64,000 nt of DNA from NCBI GenBank assembly GCA_029641185.1, contig JAPWGK010000004.1, positions 1,674,001 through 1,738,000 of the forward strand, read 5' to 3'. Position numbers and translations under genes: made by a program. Source of the DNA: Pseudofabraea citricarpa. Its lineage: Eukaryota > Ascomycota > Leotiomycetes > Helotiales > Dermateaceae. The notes under the pieces are model-generated. The model searched no databases, was not told where the DNA came from, and was given only the letters and a program-made list of their open reading frames with translations. Of the stretch, positions 35,401-45,477 are shown one piece after another (the stretch's first letter is position 1; every line of letters begins with the position of its first letter).

Positions 35401-37017
35401 CGAAATCTATTCCATCTATCTGTATGTAGCTCCCCAGACAGCTATTTATCTCGGAGCCTTCACACAGAACAACTTTTTAGTATAAAAATAAGCTTACCGT
35501 GGTGGCTTCCCGAGGAGTTTGTGTATATCTCACAGCCGTCTAAGCCCACTGTACAGAATCTCGAAGTCAGTATATTACTTACTGAGGTAAACAGAGAGGG
35601 AAATGTTTGAGGAAACAGCTATAGTGAGCTCAACCCCAAGTGGCTGTGAGCTCTCTTGGGTATTGAGACATGTCTCCAACTTCTCGAAACAGTCTCGACC
35701 AGGGAAGGAAGCCTTCGGGAATACGTACTACCAATGTGAGGAGCATTCGGCGTAAACTAGAGGACGAAAGTCAGTATGCATAATCACTTGAGGGATAGAG
35801 GGAGGTCGAATCCAGGAAGCGGATAGAGTGGCAGTGGCAGTAATAAGAATCAATGGAACTATTTACCAATTCCTCGCATGTCTATGCGTCAGGTCAGCAG
35901 TGAACCGTGGTAACTAGGAGGAAGTGGTAGAAGCTAAAACTCTTACTTCGCAACCGAGGGCAGTGTCCAGGGTAGAAACGAGTGCGTCCTGAAGTTTTGG
36001 CATTAGTGATGGATTGAGTCAGGTTCCTTGGGTCTGGTTGAACGTACGCCGATTGGCACAGTCTTCTGGCCCATTCTAAAAGTTGCAACGTCAGTTGAAC
36101 TCTTCAAGAACATACCATTCAGAATTTAGAACCCCGATGCAGGAGAAACTCACATTCTGCTTATCGAGCGTGGCAAAAAATGCGTCTCAACAATACGGAC
36201 TCCTCGCCATGGGGAGAAGTATCGCATTTCATAATAATTGCCATCTGCTGCCAATGAGAGTTTTGGTCCTAGGGTAGTTAGCAATTGCTTCATTAGGAAA
36301 ATTTCAAGAGAGGTTATCGTAAAACACATCTCGGGAGTGATAACTCCCTAGATACATTTAAATAGGAAATTCTGGGTTCCCCTGACACGTACTAATAAGC
36401 AACTGGTAATGATTAGTACAGAGTTACAATAAATAGTAAATGGAACGTTTGCTGTTTGAGCTGCAATGGTAGGACAAGTTAGGTGCCACATACTATTTTC
36501 TTGTTGTAGATAATGATTCTACAGTTGTATCTAACAGACTAGATGGGTCCGGGGGTCAGCAAAGTCACAATAGTGAGAAAAGGTACTAACCTTGTGCTTT
36601 ACGGGCATGCCGACATCAAGGAGGATGTCTTGACAATCCGGATGTTGTATGATTTGTGAAAGGGATTCCCATGAATGCAGGATCGTATCATCCTCAAGAA
36701 AGTGGTCTAGTGATTATCAGTGATGTCGCATACGGAACGGTGAAATAAAAAAGACTGACCTAAACATCCATATCCGCAGATCTCCAATTCCGGGCCAACT
36801 AAATCACCAAATTAGCACTGTAAATTGCTAAGAGATTCCGTTTAACTGTCTCCGCAGAGAATAAACAGCTTTCAACTATAGAAATAAGCTTACCTCTGAG
36901 ACTGGCACCAGCCAGCTTTGCCTTGGCAATGCTCTCGATAATACGCGCCAGATTGCCCTCAAAATCCAGTGCCCATTGATTAAGACTGCATGTCGCAACA
37001 GTAATGAGGTGCCCCAT
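32466..37017 (-). CDS. QNS1: Glutamine-dependent NAD+ synthetase, 28 exons
   Basis: Makes NAD+ from nicotinic acid adenine dinucleotide, ATP and glutamine. Exons (minus): 36894-37017, 36760-36798, 36591-36706, 36494-36538, 36393-36402, 36154-36268, 36048-36075, 35947-35988, 35867-35881, 35732-35756, 35498-35548, 35244-35333, 35162-35182, 34926-35111, 34759-34859, 34655-34704, 34478-34512, 34245-34390, 34065-34173, 33865-33967, 33589-33729, 33506-33529, 33412-33455, 33122-33299, 32961-33069, 32882-32910, 32700-32752, 32466-32584. All 27 introns are GT-AG and frame closes at every junction, giving 715 aa (yeast 714). The N-terminal nitrilase triad falls at yeast positions: E45 (VGPELE), K114 (IRPK), C175 (ETCEELFTP). 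The synthetase P-loop is [12 protein letters not shown] (about 350-361), followed by [19 protein letters not shown] and [13 protein letters not shown]. No lesion seen. Intron 14 (66 nt) is in frame and its use is inferred from family length. Confidence 0.9.
35334..35497 (-). repeat. QNS1 intron 11, introner-like
   Basis: A 164-nt intron that starts GTAAGCTTATTTTTATA and ends AGCAATTTACAACGCTAATT followed by TGATGATTAG, matching intron 1 at both ends. The middle differs and is longer, with complementary segments (ggggagct / agctcct) that could pair. Confidence 0.7.
36393..36402 (-). other. QNS1: 10-nt microexon of QNS1 (exon 5)
   Basis: Minus-strand TTGCTTATTA lies between a TTACCAG acceptor and a GTACGT donor. 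It supplies the residues LLI plus the first base of an Arg codon, so that exon 4 (ending YNKKI) joins exon 6 ([15 protein letters not shown]) to give the required IRPK motif. Without it the frame breaks and the catalytic Lys context is lost. Exon definition at this size normally needs help from flanking introns. Confidence 0.85.
36799..36893 (-). repeat. QNS1 intron 1, introner-like
   Basis: A 95-nt intron that starts GTAAGCTTATTTCTATA and ends AGCAATTTACAGTGCTAATT followed by TGGTGATTTAG. Intron 11 of the same gene has nearly the same start and end. Internally GTTTA..TCTC-TGCG-GAGA..TAAAC can fold into a hairpin. Confidence 0.7.
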
Positions 37018-37833
37018 CTTTTCTGCGTGTTTGAAGTCCCTCAGTCAATTGCGAAATAGGGAGATTGTATAGAGAGTGTAAAGGAAGCAGGTAGCGATAC
37101 GGTGACTCGTGCGTCTGCCAGTCGTCACCGAAATGACGCTAACTTAGCATGGTCTAGTGAAGCCAGGTGCGCTAACTTTAAGAGGCAAACCCCCACGTTC
37201 AAAGGATCGTGGATGATTAGGTAATAAACAATCGGTCTGTCGACTCCCGTCCGTGGTAGATTAGTAGTTGGGTGGGTGACAACTAGCGAATACCTAGGTA
37301 CTATTATATGTTTTTGCTAGTTTTAACATTTTATAGTTTTCATTTAACAGAAGTTTTATACTTTGACCTTGATAATAATAGTTATTTTTAAAAATTATTT
37401 TCTATTAACGAATAAATAAAGTAAGCTATTAAACCTACCAGCTAATACGACGAATAAGATTTATTTCAGTTATATTATTATAAAATGCTTTTGAACATAT
37501 ATTATTTGCTTTTATATATCTTATTTTAAATAGATTCAGTTGGTTTATAGCTTAATAATAATCTTATTAACCCCTTTGAATCTTTAACTCGTAGTTAATA
37601 TAATATTTATATTATATCAAGTGGATATTAGCATTTTATAATTTGTGGTTATTAATTACCATCTATTTTTGTTTATTCATGTTATATATTCGAATTTTCT
37701 TGAATACTAGGGAAATATAAAGCCTATTATTATTTGAAGATCCCAACTGGCAAAAATCGCGTTAGATCTCGTATCTAAATGCAACCGCACGATGTTCAAG
37801 TAGAACAGAAACGATTTTTATAAGTATATCATA
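37018..37833. other. Intergenic with AT-rich patch
   Basis: Between about 37300 and 37790 the sequence becomes AT-rich and CpA-poor, resembling lightly RIP-mutated DNA. It contains the dispersed repeat copy at 37599-37725. The first 280 bp are the QNS1 upstream region. Confidence 0.55.
37599..37725 (+). repeat. Dispersed repeat C, copy 1
   Basis: Similar in the same orientation to about 45027-45157. Shared words include tatattatatcaagt, tagcatttt, ttttgtttatt and ttatatatt followed by an a/gggaaat segment. It probably derives from an old transposon end; no coding sequence is associated. Confidence 0.7.
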
Positions 37834-39666
37834 CTATGCTTCAACCTTTTCTGTTGCAATCTGGCTACGATCAAAAACTGCTTCATCCAATCGTCGTTGC
37901 AGCTCCTCCTCCTCTTCAGCTAAATTATCCCCGAAAAGACCAGCAATCTGTTCTAATGATTTATTTGAGGTTTCGGGGACAAAGAAAAAGGAAAAAACTC
38001 CAGCAGCAAAACAGAACAACCCAAAGAAAAGGTACGTGCCCCATCCGATCTGGATGATCATCTCAGGCACGACAACACCAATAATGAAATTGGCGAGCCA
38101 AATGGTGGCTGTTGCTAGACCAACGCCTTTTGCACGTTTCGAACTTGGAAACACTTCAGCAGGGAGGGTCCAAGCAAGAGGTCCATATGAACTGGCGTAG
38201 CATAGGACGTAAATATCTAATAAATATTAGTTGATGGGTCGTTCAAGCATGGGCCAACTTACAGATCAAAGCAACACCAAACCAGGCCATGCCGGTATGG
38301 GTCGACCAGCTATCGTTATATTTTCCGACAATACCTGCCATAATAATATGGGGTATACCCATAGCAAAACCACCAACAATGGCAAGCTTGCGTCTTCCCA
38401 TCTTGTCGAGGTATAAAAAAGTAGGTATACCGGCTACCAGCTGGCAGATGTTGACCATCCCGGATAAAATCAATGACATCTCATAACTCTGGCCAAGTTG
38501 AGCGAAAAATGTTGGCGCGTAGTATACGAAAGCGTTTATGCCAGAAAATTGCTGAAAGAATGGAATACCAAGAGCTACTAGTGTTCTTCTGAAATACTTT
38601 GGCCGGAAAAGATCCAACCACTGTCTGATTTCTGCCATGAATGCGCTGGAGTTGGGATGCTCACGATTCAATAAATCTTGTTGAAATCGGACTTCAGTCA
38701 CAATGCCTTTCCACTCAAGTTGGACCCTTAGATCACTGGTTGGAAGCCTGCGTAGCCTCGCTAAAGACAATAAGCTGTCGTCAGAACGGCCACGCAGTGC
38801 CAACCATCGTGGCGAGAAAGGAAAAATATGGATTCCCACACCCACCATCAGAGCTGGTGGTATTTGAAGAAGAAATGGGAGTCTGAAAGCCCAATCTCCG
38901 TTGATATATCTAATGGAGTTCCTATTAGCACTTAACGAGAAGCCTTAGGGATGCGACATAATACCTTGTGCCATAAGTAATCCAATAAGCAATGATGGCA
39001 CCAACAACGATACTGATGGCTTCAAGCACCAAGAGTGAGCCTCTTAAGTTAGGTGGAGCAATTTCAGATATGTAGAGCGGCGCTGCCATAGCAAGAGTCC
39101 CCACTCCAATACCACCAATAAAGCGACCGGCGACCAGGGTATCATAATTAAAAGCTGCTGTTTGAATGACAGCACCAGTACAGAAGAAACATGTAGCTAC
39201 AGTCATACCCCATTTCCGGGAGATTCGATCTGCTAGATATGGTAGGAACAGGCAGCCAATGAAGGCTCCAAGCTCAAGCATTCCGGTCATGAGGCCAACG
39301 TTAAACCCGTAGCTTGAATGACCTGGTGAGATCTCTGGAAACATTTCATGAAATTGGGGCATTACTAGGATGAGAGAAATGACACCTTGATCTAGGCATG
39401 GTTTAGCGATGCGATTGTTAGGATCACGTAGAGCTCTTACCATAACCGAAAGAGAAGCCTCCTAGAGAGGCAAGTAGAGCAGCCCCAAAAACATATGGAG
39501 AACGAAAGATACCCCCCGGACCTGAATCATCGTACGCGATTGTTGTTTGGAGGCTGGTGGGTATTTGGTTGTCGCTTAACGTAGTAATATACTCTTCATG
39601 GGAGACGATGCCGCTTCCGCTCGCAGTACCAACATAGCTTCCAGGGGCCTTCTCAACATCAGCCAT
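37834..39666 (-). CDS. MFS sugar transporter
   Basis: Proton-coupled sugar-porter-family permease of 560 aa, predicted in the plasma membrane with 12 helices. Exons 39441-39666, 38965-39391, 38263-38909 and 37834-38216, with introns of 46-55 nt. Family signatures: GGFSFGYDQGVIS in helix 1; the loop DRISRKWG; GRFIGGIGVGTLAM and PLYISEIAPPNLRGSL; QQFSGINAFVYYAP in helix 7; DKMGRRKL; and the C-terminal PETSNKSLEQI, a variant of PETKG. The N-terminal ~60 residues and acidic C-terminus (EEEEELQRR) are cytosolic. Substrate cannot be read from sequence; quinate, lactose and hexose porters share these motifs. The divergent Zn(II)2Cys6 gene 2.5 kb upstream is a plausible pathway regulator. A TATATAA box on the minus strand at 39816-39824 is about 150 bp from the ATG. 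Confidence 0.93.
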
Positions 39667-42214
39667 ACTTGACGATGGAAAGAGAAAGAAGAAAGGCTAT
39701 CTTAAAGAGCTCAGTAAAAAAAAATTGACAAAGGCTGAGGAGAGAAACCTTGCACGAATGATGATACAAAGTGAGTTTGATTATCGAAGATAAATTGAAT
39801 GGGAGTCAAGTCAACATTATATAGGCTTGCTTAATCAACACTCCACATCTGGTCTACAACGAGGAGTGTCTATAGTCTGTTGGAAGTTTGTAATCCCCCT
39901 GGTTCTGTGGTCTCTCTATAAGCCGGCAAGTAAAAGTGTGGGGTGCGGGGGATCACAAAAAGTGGAACAAGCATTTGGAAAGAATGATCGTTTTTCTTGT
40001 GGAATCGTTTCGGCGAGATTTTGCCTGTTTCGGTGGGGCCAATGAAATATATACCAAATAAAGTTGTGGGGTCACTGGACTCCCGCTTCTTTTCGGCGGA
40101 TTTTTGCTCGTCTGGGATGCCAAGGGAAAATATTTGACATGACGATGTACGGGAGCACAATACTTGCAAGACTCAATGACTTATAGGTGCGCATGACAGT
40201 ATTTAATTTACAACTTGGCTGGCGGGTGAAAAGAACGTCTTGATTAGGCAATGCCATTTTTGTTTTCCGTTTGAAATAACTTCCTTCCAGCCGCATGCGA
40301 AATATACGCATTTCCCAGGCTTGAATTATCATTACTCCATTGAGCAGCATTTGACTTCATATTTCACCTCGGAAGCAGATAAGGTTTTTAATAACTTGAC
40401 CTATCTAAATGCTGCAAAGTACCTAGTAGCAATTACTTCATATATGTTGGTACCTTGGGATGCGCCCGTTACTGATCGCTAAATTGAAATTTTTATATAC
40501 TAACTAATCTTTCTCCTGTTAGATTTTCTGTCCTAAATCTAACCATTAATTAATTTTTCAATAACCAAAGCCGTATCACTTAAGATACTACCTAATTTTG
40601 CCCTGCTTTCAAGAGTACAAAGTCTTTCACCTCGCTAAAAGGAGTGACGATTTCATTTCTACCAAGGACTGTGTCAACCTCCGTCTTAGAAGGTCTATAT
40701 CTCTAAGGTATCGAATCATAAGTTCCATCACTTATGACAAAGCAATCGCGGTTATATCGGTACCAGTATTGATAATAATATTAATCTCAACAATAATTTC
40801 ACCCCACTCGAAATTATTTGAAGCCCTAGCTTTGTCTTTCGTCAAGCAGATAGAAGATACATCCAACTTCTCCCCAGCCTGGTATTCTCCTAAAAGTTTG
40901 GCAGCTTGATGAAGGACATATCTCTACATGCAGCCTGATTCCAGACACGTCACCATTCTGGCATCAAGCGGGAAAGTCATGCCAATAAATTATAATTGTA
41001 GTCCCAGGCAAACCTTTATTAAATATAAGATGCCTGGTTCTAAGCTTGACCTTATCCGAGCCTCGCTCTAAAAGCCCTAACCTACCCGAAAGCGCAATGC
41101 TGTCCCTTGCCTAAATGGTCCACAAATTAAATCTATTCATGGAATTTCGCGGCAAGACTTTCCGCAGTTGGTATCAAATCTCCCTTCAACAATAGATTCA
41201 TGATGAGCTTTTTGAAGGTTTCCTTACAACCTCAGGCGTTCTTGCTTATTCCACATGCCTATATCTCCTGTTCTGGTGGTTTCCGAATAAAACCGGCTAC
41301 TTTCGGCGAAATGTTTCCTATTTCAGCCATGCCATGCGCTTGCACCCCAGGTATTTGCCTCAGAATATTCATATCTGATCACTGAGCATAATGCTAATCA
41401 AGCTTAACATCTGCCAATGGTCTGAAAAATGTCTGAATCTTTATATTAAAGCCATGTCCTTTCATTTAGACTTGAGACTCAACCTCACTGTATTGATTTA
41501 TGATTTGTTTGTGGTTATACCATACAATACTAACATTCATATCTTCACATTCACCTCAAGCTCAAAATATGCTGACATGCTTTTGTACGACGACTACCTT
41601 GTTCTCCCTTTATTATTCTTCGGGTGAGCCTAGTATTACTGCAAAGAGACATCATGAAATAGGCCTGACCCGTACAATACATATGGTTCTAGCGATCTCA
41701 AGTGAGTACGCAAAATCTGTTGGGAAATACTCAAGCGCAGACACGGAACATAGCAGAAAAGCTCAAAAGAAAGACTTCTGATGTGGTCATCTTGTGGGGA
41801 TTTTAGTGTGGAACGACAGAAGGGCTAGCAAATCGTCTTCTGCGAGAACTCCCGTAAACGCTTGCTCTTGGACGCACGAGTGCTTAATCTTTTAGATTAC
41901 AACCCTGAAATTATCATATCAAGTCCGTGTTCTAAATTTGCAATTTCAATGTGTCAGAAGATCTGTTCTATCTTTTTTCAACATTCGATATAAACTAGTA
42001 TAAACCCTTCAGGGAAACAGAAATCGCAGATCGCCTTGCACATCAGCTATGACAAAACATGAATGACTACCGGGGATTGCCGAGTAATTCGTGTTGGCGA
42101 GCGACTAAATACATAAGCGCGGGGCAGCGGGGTAATCCAAAAAAGCTGCAAATAAAGGCACAAAAAGTCAACTTCATTCGGGATCTCGAGGCTCTAGGGT
42201 AGAATATTCAAGCA
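39667..42214. promoter_or_regulatory. Divergent intergenic, 2.5 kb
   Basis: Separates the transporter from the zinc-cluster regulator. It holds the transporter TATA box at 39816-39824. Several short open frames (for example 40598-40909) have no motifs or splice structure and are not called. Nothing else is recognisable. Confidence 0.5.
39816..39824 (-). promoter_or_regulatory. TATA box of the transporter gene
   Basis: CTATATAAT on the minus strand, about 150 bp before the ATG at 39666, with an A/G-rich leader between them. Confidence 0.5.
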
Positions 42215-44453
42215 ATGCCGAATCGAAGGGAGCGACTGCTCCCGTGTGCTATGTGCAGAGGTATTCTAGCCCCTGCCAGAGATTGAATAATGTATAAAGC
42301 AGATTTCTGACGCACAACTTAGAACGCCATCTTAAATGTATGTCTCTCTTCCCTATAGAGATAAATATGCATCAATTGACATTCTTTCCTACTAAGGTAA
42401 TGGCGAATCGCCATGTCTTCATTGTCAAAAAAGTGGTCTTAGTTGTGTTCGGCCTACCAAACGTTTTCGCTTCAAAAAGTCGAAGCATGATAAGAGTCTT
42501 AGCTTTTCGGCCTGTCAGACATGGATAAGAACAAGAAGCCGCGTGCTATCATATGTAGATGAAACCGAACAGATTATTCGTGGCTTCGAGAGTATGAACG
42601 ACACAAACGATACAGAGTATGAAAAAGAGGCCTTTTTGCGCAGCCCACAGTCACTAGTACATCTAGACCACGAGAGTTCAGTGACTGCCACATCTCCAGA
42701 CAGCACACCGAACTCAGCAGACAGTTTTCAACACTCATCTTACTCTTCTTTAGTCAATGGACCCTTGATTTTATATTCACAGCACATTCAAGCATCGCCT
42801 TCTGCAGATCCTCAGTCCTTCCAGACTGATGTATACTCCGCATGTGATCCCTGTCCTAACAACGCTGGTATAGCCATATCAGTCCCAATATTAAATTCAA
42901 ATCATGGTATGGGCATCGAATTTATCCATTAGACAGATTCAGACTTGACACTTTGGGTCTCAACTGATTCGATTTGTGGGTTATTAGGAAAACCCAACGA
43001 GGCAACTCATGTGGGACTACAAGAAGCGTGTTTAATGCGCCATTTTATACAGAACTTAGCTCATTCAGTAAGAATTTCCCTGACCTGTTCCTTTTCCAGA
43101 ATCCGTTGATTTCCTTTGCAAATTTCTATCATCACTCAGTCCATAAGGAGATGATCTAGGACGCAATTACTTAATCAGTCCACTCCTTGCTGACACAAAA
43201 AGTTCGATACCACCGATCGCGATTGCCATTTCACCCTCACAATTCCACAGCGCGCCATGTACAACCCTGTTCTACTCTATGCAGTTTGCACAGCATCAGC
43301 AAGACATCTGACTCGTCTATGGCACAAAAACCATTCGAATAATGTAATTAAATGTAATGGAATTCCCCTACCAGAACTCGACGAACATTCGGCTATACAT
43401 TATCACAATTTGTGTATCTCCTACTTAATCGACTTCTCTAAGGACCCATTGCAAAGTCCGAGCGAAGAAGCACTTGCTGCTGCTACTATACTTAGGTTTT
43501 ATGAACAGATCGACGGTAAGTACACGGTTACAAGTAGTAACCAATTACGCACTATATTTTTGACATCGCTAATTTCATTGCCAACTCTAGCACCGTTGAC
43601 CGGGCTTGACGCGGAAACATATCTAAATGTAGTCCAAACAGTTATAAACTCGCAACAAACCGAAACACTATACTCAATACCTTCTGTTCAAGAAACTTTC
43701 AAGAATAATGATACGCACGCCATCCAAACTAATGGATTACGTTTTTCAGCACATTTAATTGCTCTTCGGCAGGAAATCTGGTCGGTCTTGTTATATCGGA
43801 GGCCGTTTCGTCTTCCTTTGTGTCCCGAAAATGACTATCAACATCTTCCACCCGCAGACGAATTTATCTGGGTCAATAGAATTTTGATTTGGTGTGGCGA
43901 TGTCGTGAGATTCTGCTTTGGAACAGATTATATCCACGAAACCACAACCTCTAAGCCCAAGACGAAGGCTGAACAATGGCAAGCTATGAAAGCCTTTGAA
44001 GAAAGTTGGTCTACGCTCCAGCCAACTTGTTTCAAAGCATTGTACAGTTCACCGGCTAAACCGGAATGCGGCAAGTTTTTTCCAGACATCTGGCAGATGA
44101 ACGACTGTCAAACTCTAGGAATTCAACATATTGAAATAGGTCGCATGCTGCTCTTGGTTTACGATCCACGACGACAACTATTGGGGATTGGTTCCAGCGC
44201 AACAAACCAAGAGTTGGAAACAAAGATTCGTCACTCTGTCTTAAGGTTATGCGGACTGGCTTCATCGAATAAAAGGTTCCAGGCTGGCATGACAACTGCA
44301 GCCGTTGGCGTTTCTCTCTTCGGAGAATCTTTCCATGATCCGGCTGAGCAAGCAGCCATTATTGAATTCATGACGGTATTAGAGGCAGAGCATGCTTGGC
44401 CAACAGAGAAAGTAGTGGAGGCTCTTCAAAAAGCCTGGAGTTCACAGCGCTGA
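42215..44453 (+). CDS. Zn(II)2Cys6 transcription factor
   Basis: Fungal zinc-cluster regulator of 612 aa. Exons: 42215-42260, 42323-42337, 42397-42867, 42937-43067, 43203-43515, 43591-44453. Splicing is needed to make the binuclear zinc cluster: exon 1 ends CAMCR, the 15-nt exon 2 gives ERHLK, and exon 3 starts CNGESPCLHCQKSGLSC, i.e. C-x2-C-x6-C-x5-C-x2-C-x6-C, followed by the basic linker RPTKRFRFKKSK. The rest is a fungal-specific regulatory domain (VGLQEACLMRHFIQNLAHSF, PQRAMYNPVLLYAVCTASA, RHLTRLW, AAATILRFYEQID, RQEIWSVLLYRRPF). The 75-nt intron 5 is in frame without a stop. Intron 4 (135 nt) is placed with acceptor ACACAAAAAG. Located divergently from an MFS transporter, which it may control (inference). 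Confidence 0.88.
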
Positions 44454-45477
44454 TCTCCAAAACCCCTATCATCAAACCGTAGCACCTCTGTGTGCTAACA
44501 ATTGGATTCACATATAACGCCGACGACCAGTTCCTGCTGTCAAATGAATTATCCATTATTAAGATTTGAGCAAGGATTTGTACCACAATTGGATGATAGC
44601 AGAGTAAGTTTATTATTTTGATAGTAGCCTATGAAATATTTGCCGTATTTATTGCCAAAAGATTTTGATGTTAATCTTCGCAGATGTAGTATTACTCTTT
44701 TAATACAAAATATATAATAGGTTAAAACATTCCTATCAAACTTATGAATCGCTATCATGAAATAGATTCTAAAATGTTCCAGATTCAAGCCTTAAGGAAC
44801 CCTTCAAAGATGGCCTCGCTATTATGGAGAAACGAGTAAAAATATTTGGAATATACTTGGAAGATTAATGAATATACCCCTTTCCATTTTTGCTTTTGTT
44901 TGTTCACGTATCATTTTTCTTTTTGCTTTACTTCTTTTTCTCCGACGGCTTTATGTGTGTAGATGTTTTTGCTCGGTTAGAAATTTTGCAGTTTCCCTTT
45001 CTGTGTTAGAACTCTCACCTCTGTCTGGAATAATATTTTATATTATATCAAGTAGACACTAGCATTTTGCAAGTTGTTTTTCTGAGCATGAATTAGTTTT
45101 GTTTATTTGTATTATATATTTGAGTTTACTTAAAATGCTGGGGGAAATGAAGCTTATCCCAATGTAGCAATTTGATCCCCTTGATGGCAGCCTTGAGCTT
45201 GGAGCGTCAATATAAGCTACTTCGAAATAATTTTTTAGGGTCCACAATGCTTTGCTAGTTATACTAGTTGGGTCTCTATAGCGGAGTCTTCTCAATAGCT
45301 GTTTAAATCACAGAAATCCAATAAAACTATCTATAGTCCTAATGATCCCTTAAACTACTCTAGTCATCCCATTGCCTCATCTTGATTCATAGCTTTCTAT
45401 CCATGTAATTCTACTTACCAGGCCTCTAGCTGTAAACTACCAAACATTTGTAACACCTTCGTGATGCTATTTACCTT
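44454..45477. other. Intergenic with dispersed repeat
   Basis: AT-rich DNA between the regulator and the 3' end of the monooxygenase gene. Contains repeat C copy 2. No gene supported. Confidence 0.5.
45027..45157 (+). repeat. Dispersed repeat C, copy 2
   Basis: Direct-orientation partner of 37599-37725, about 7.4 kb away. This copy retains more G/C (for example gcattttgcaagt), so copy 1 seems to have suffered more C-to-T change. The pair brackets the transporter-regulator module. Confidence 0.7.

Noticed and set aside
40598..40909. 103-codon plus-strand frame in the divergent intergenic region
   Set aside because: No ATG context, motif or intron structure; probably chance.
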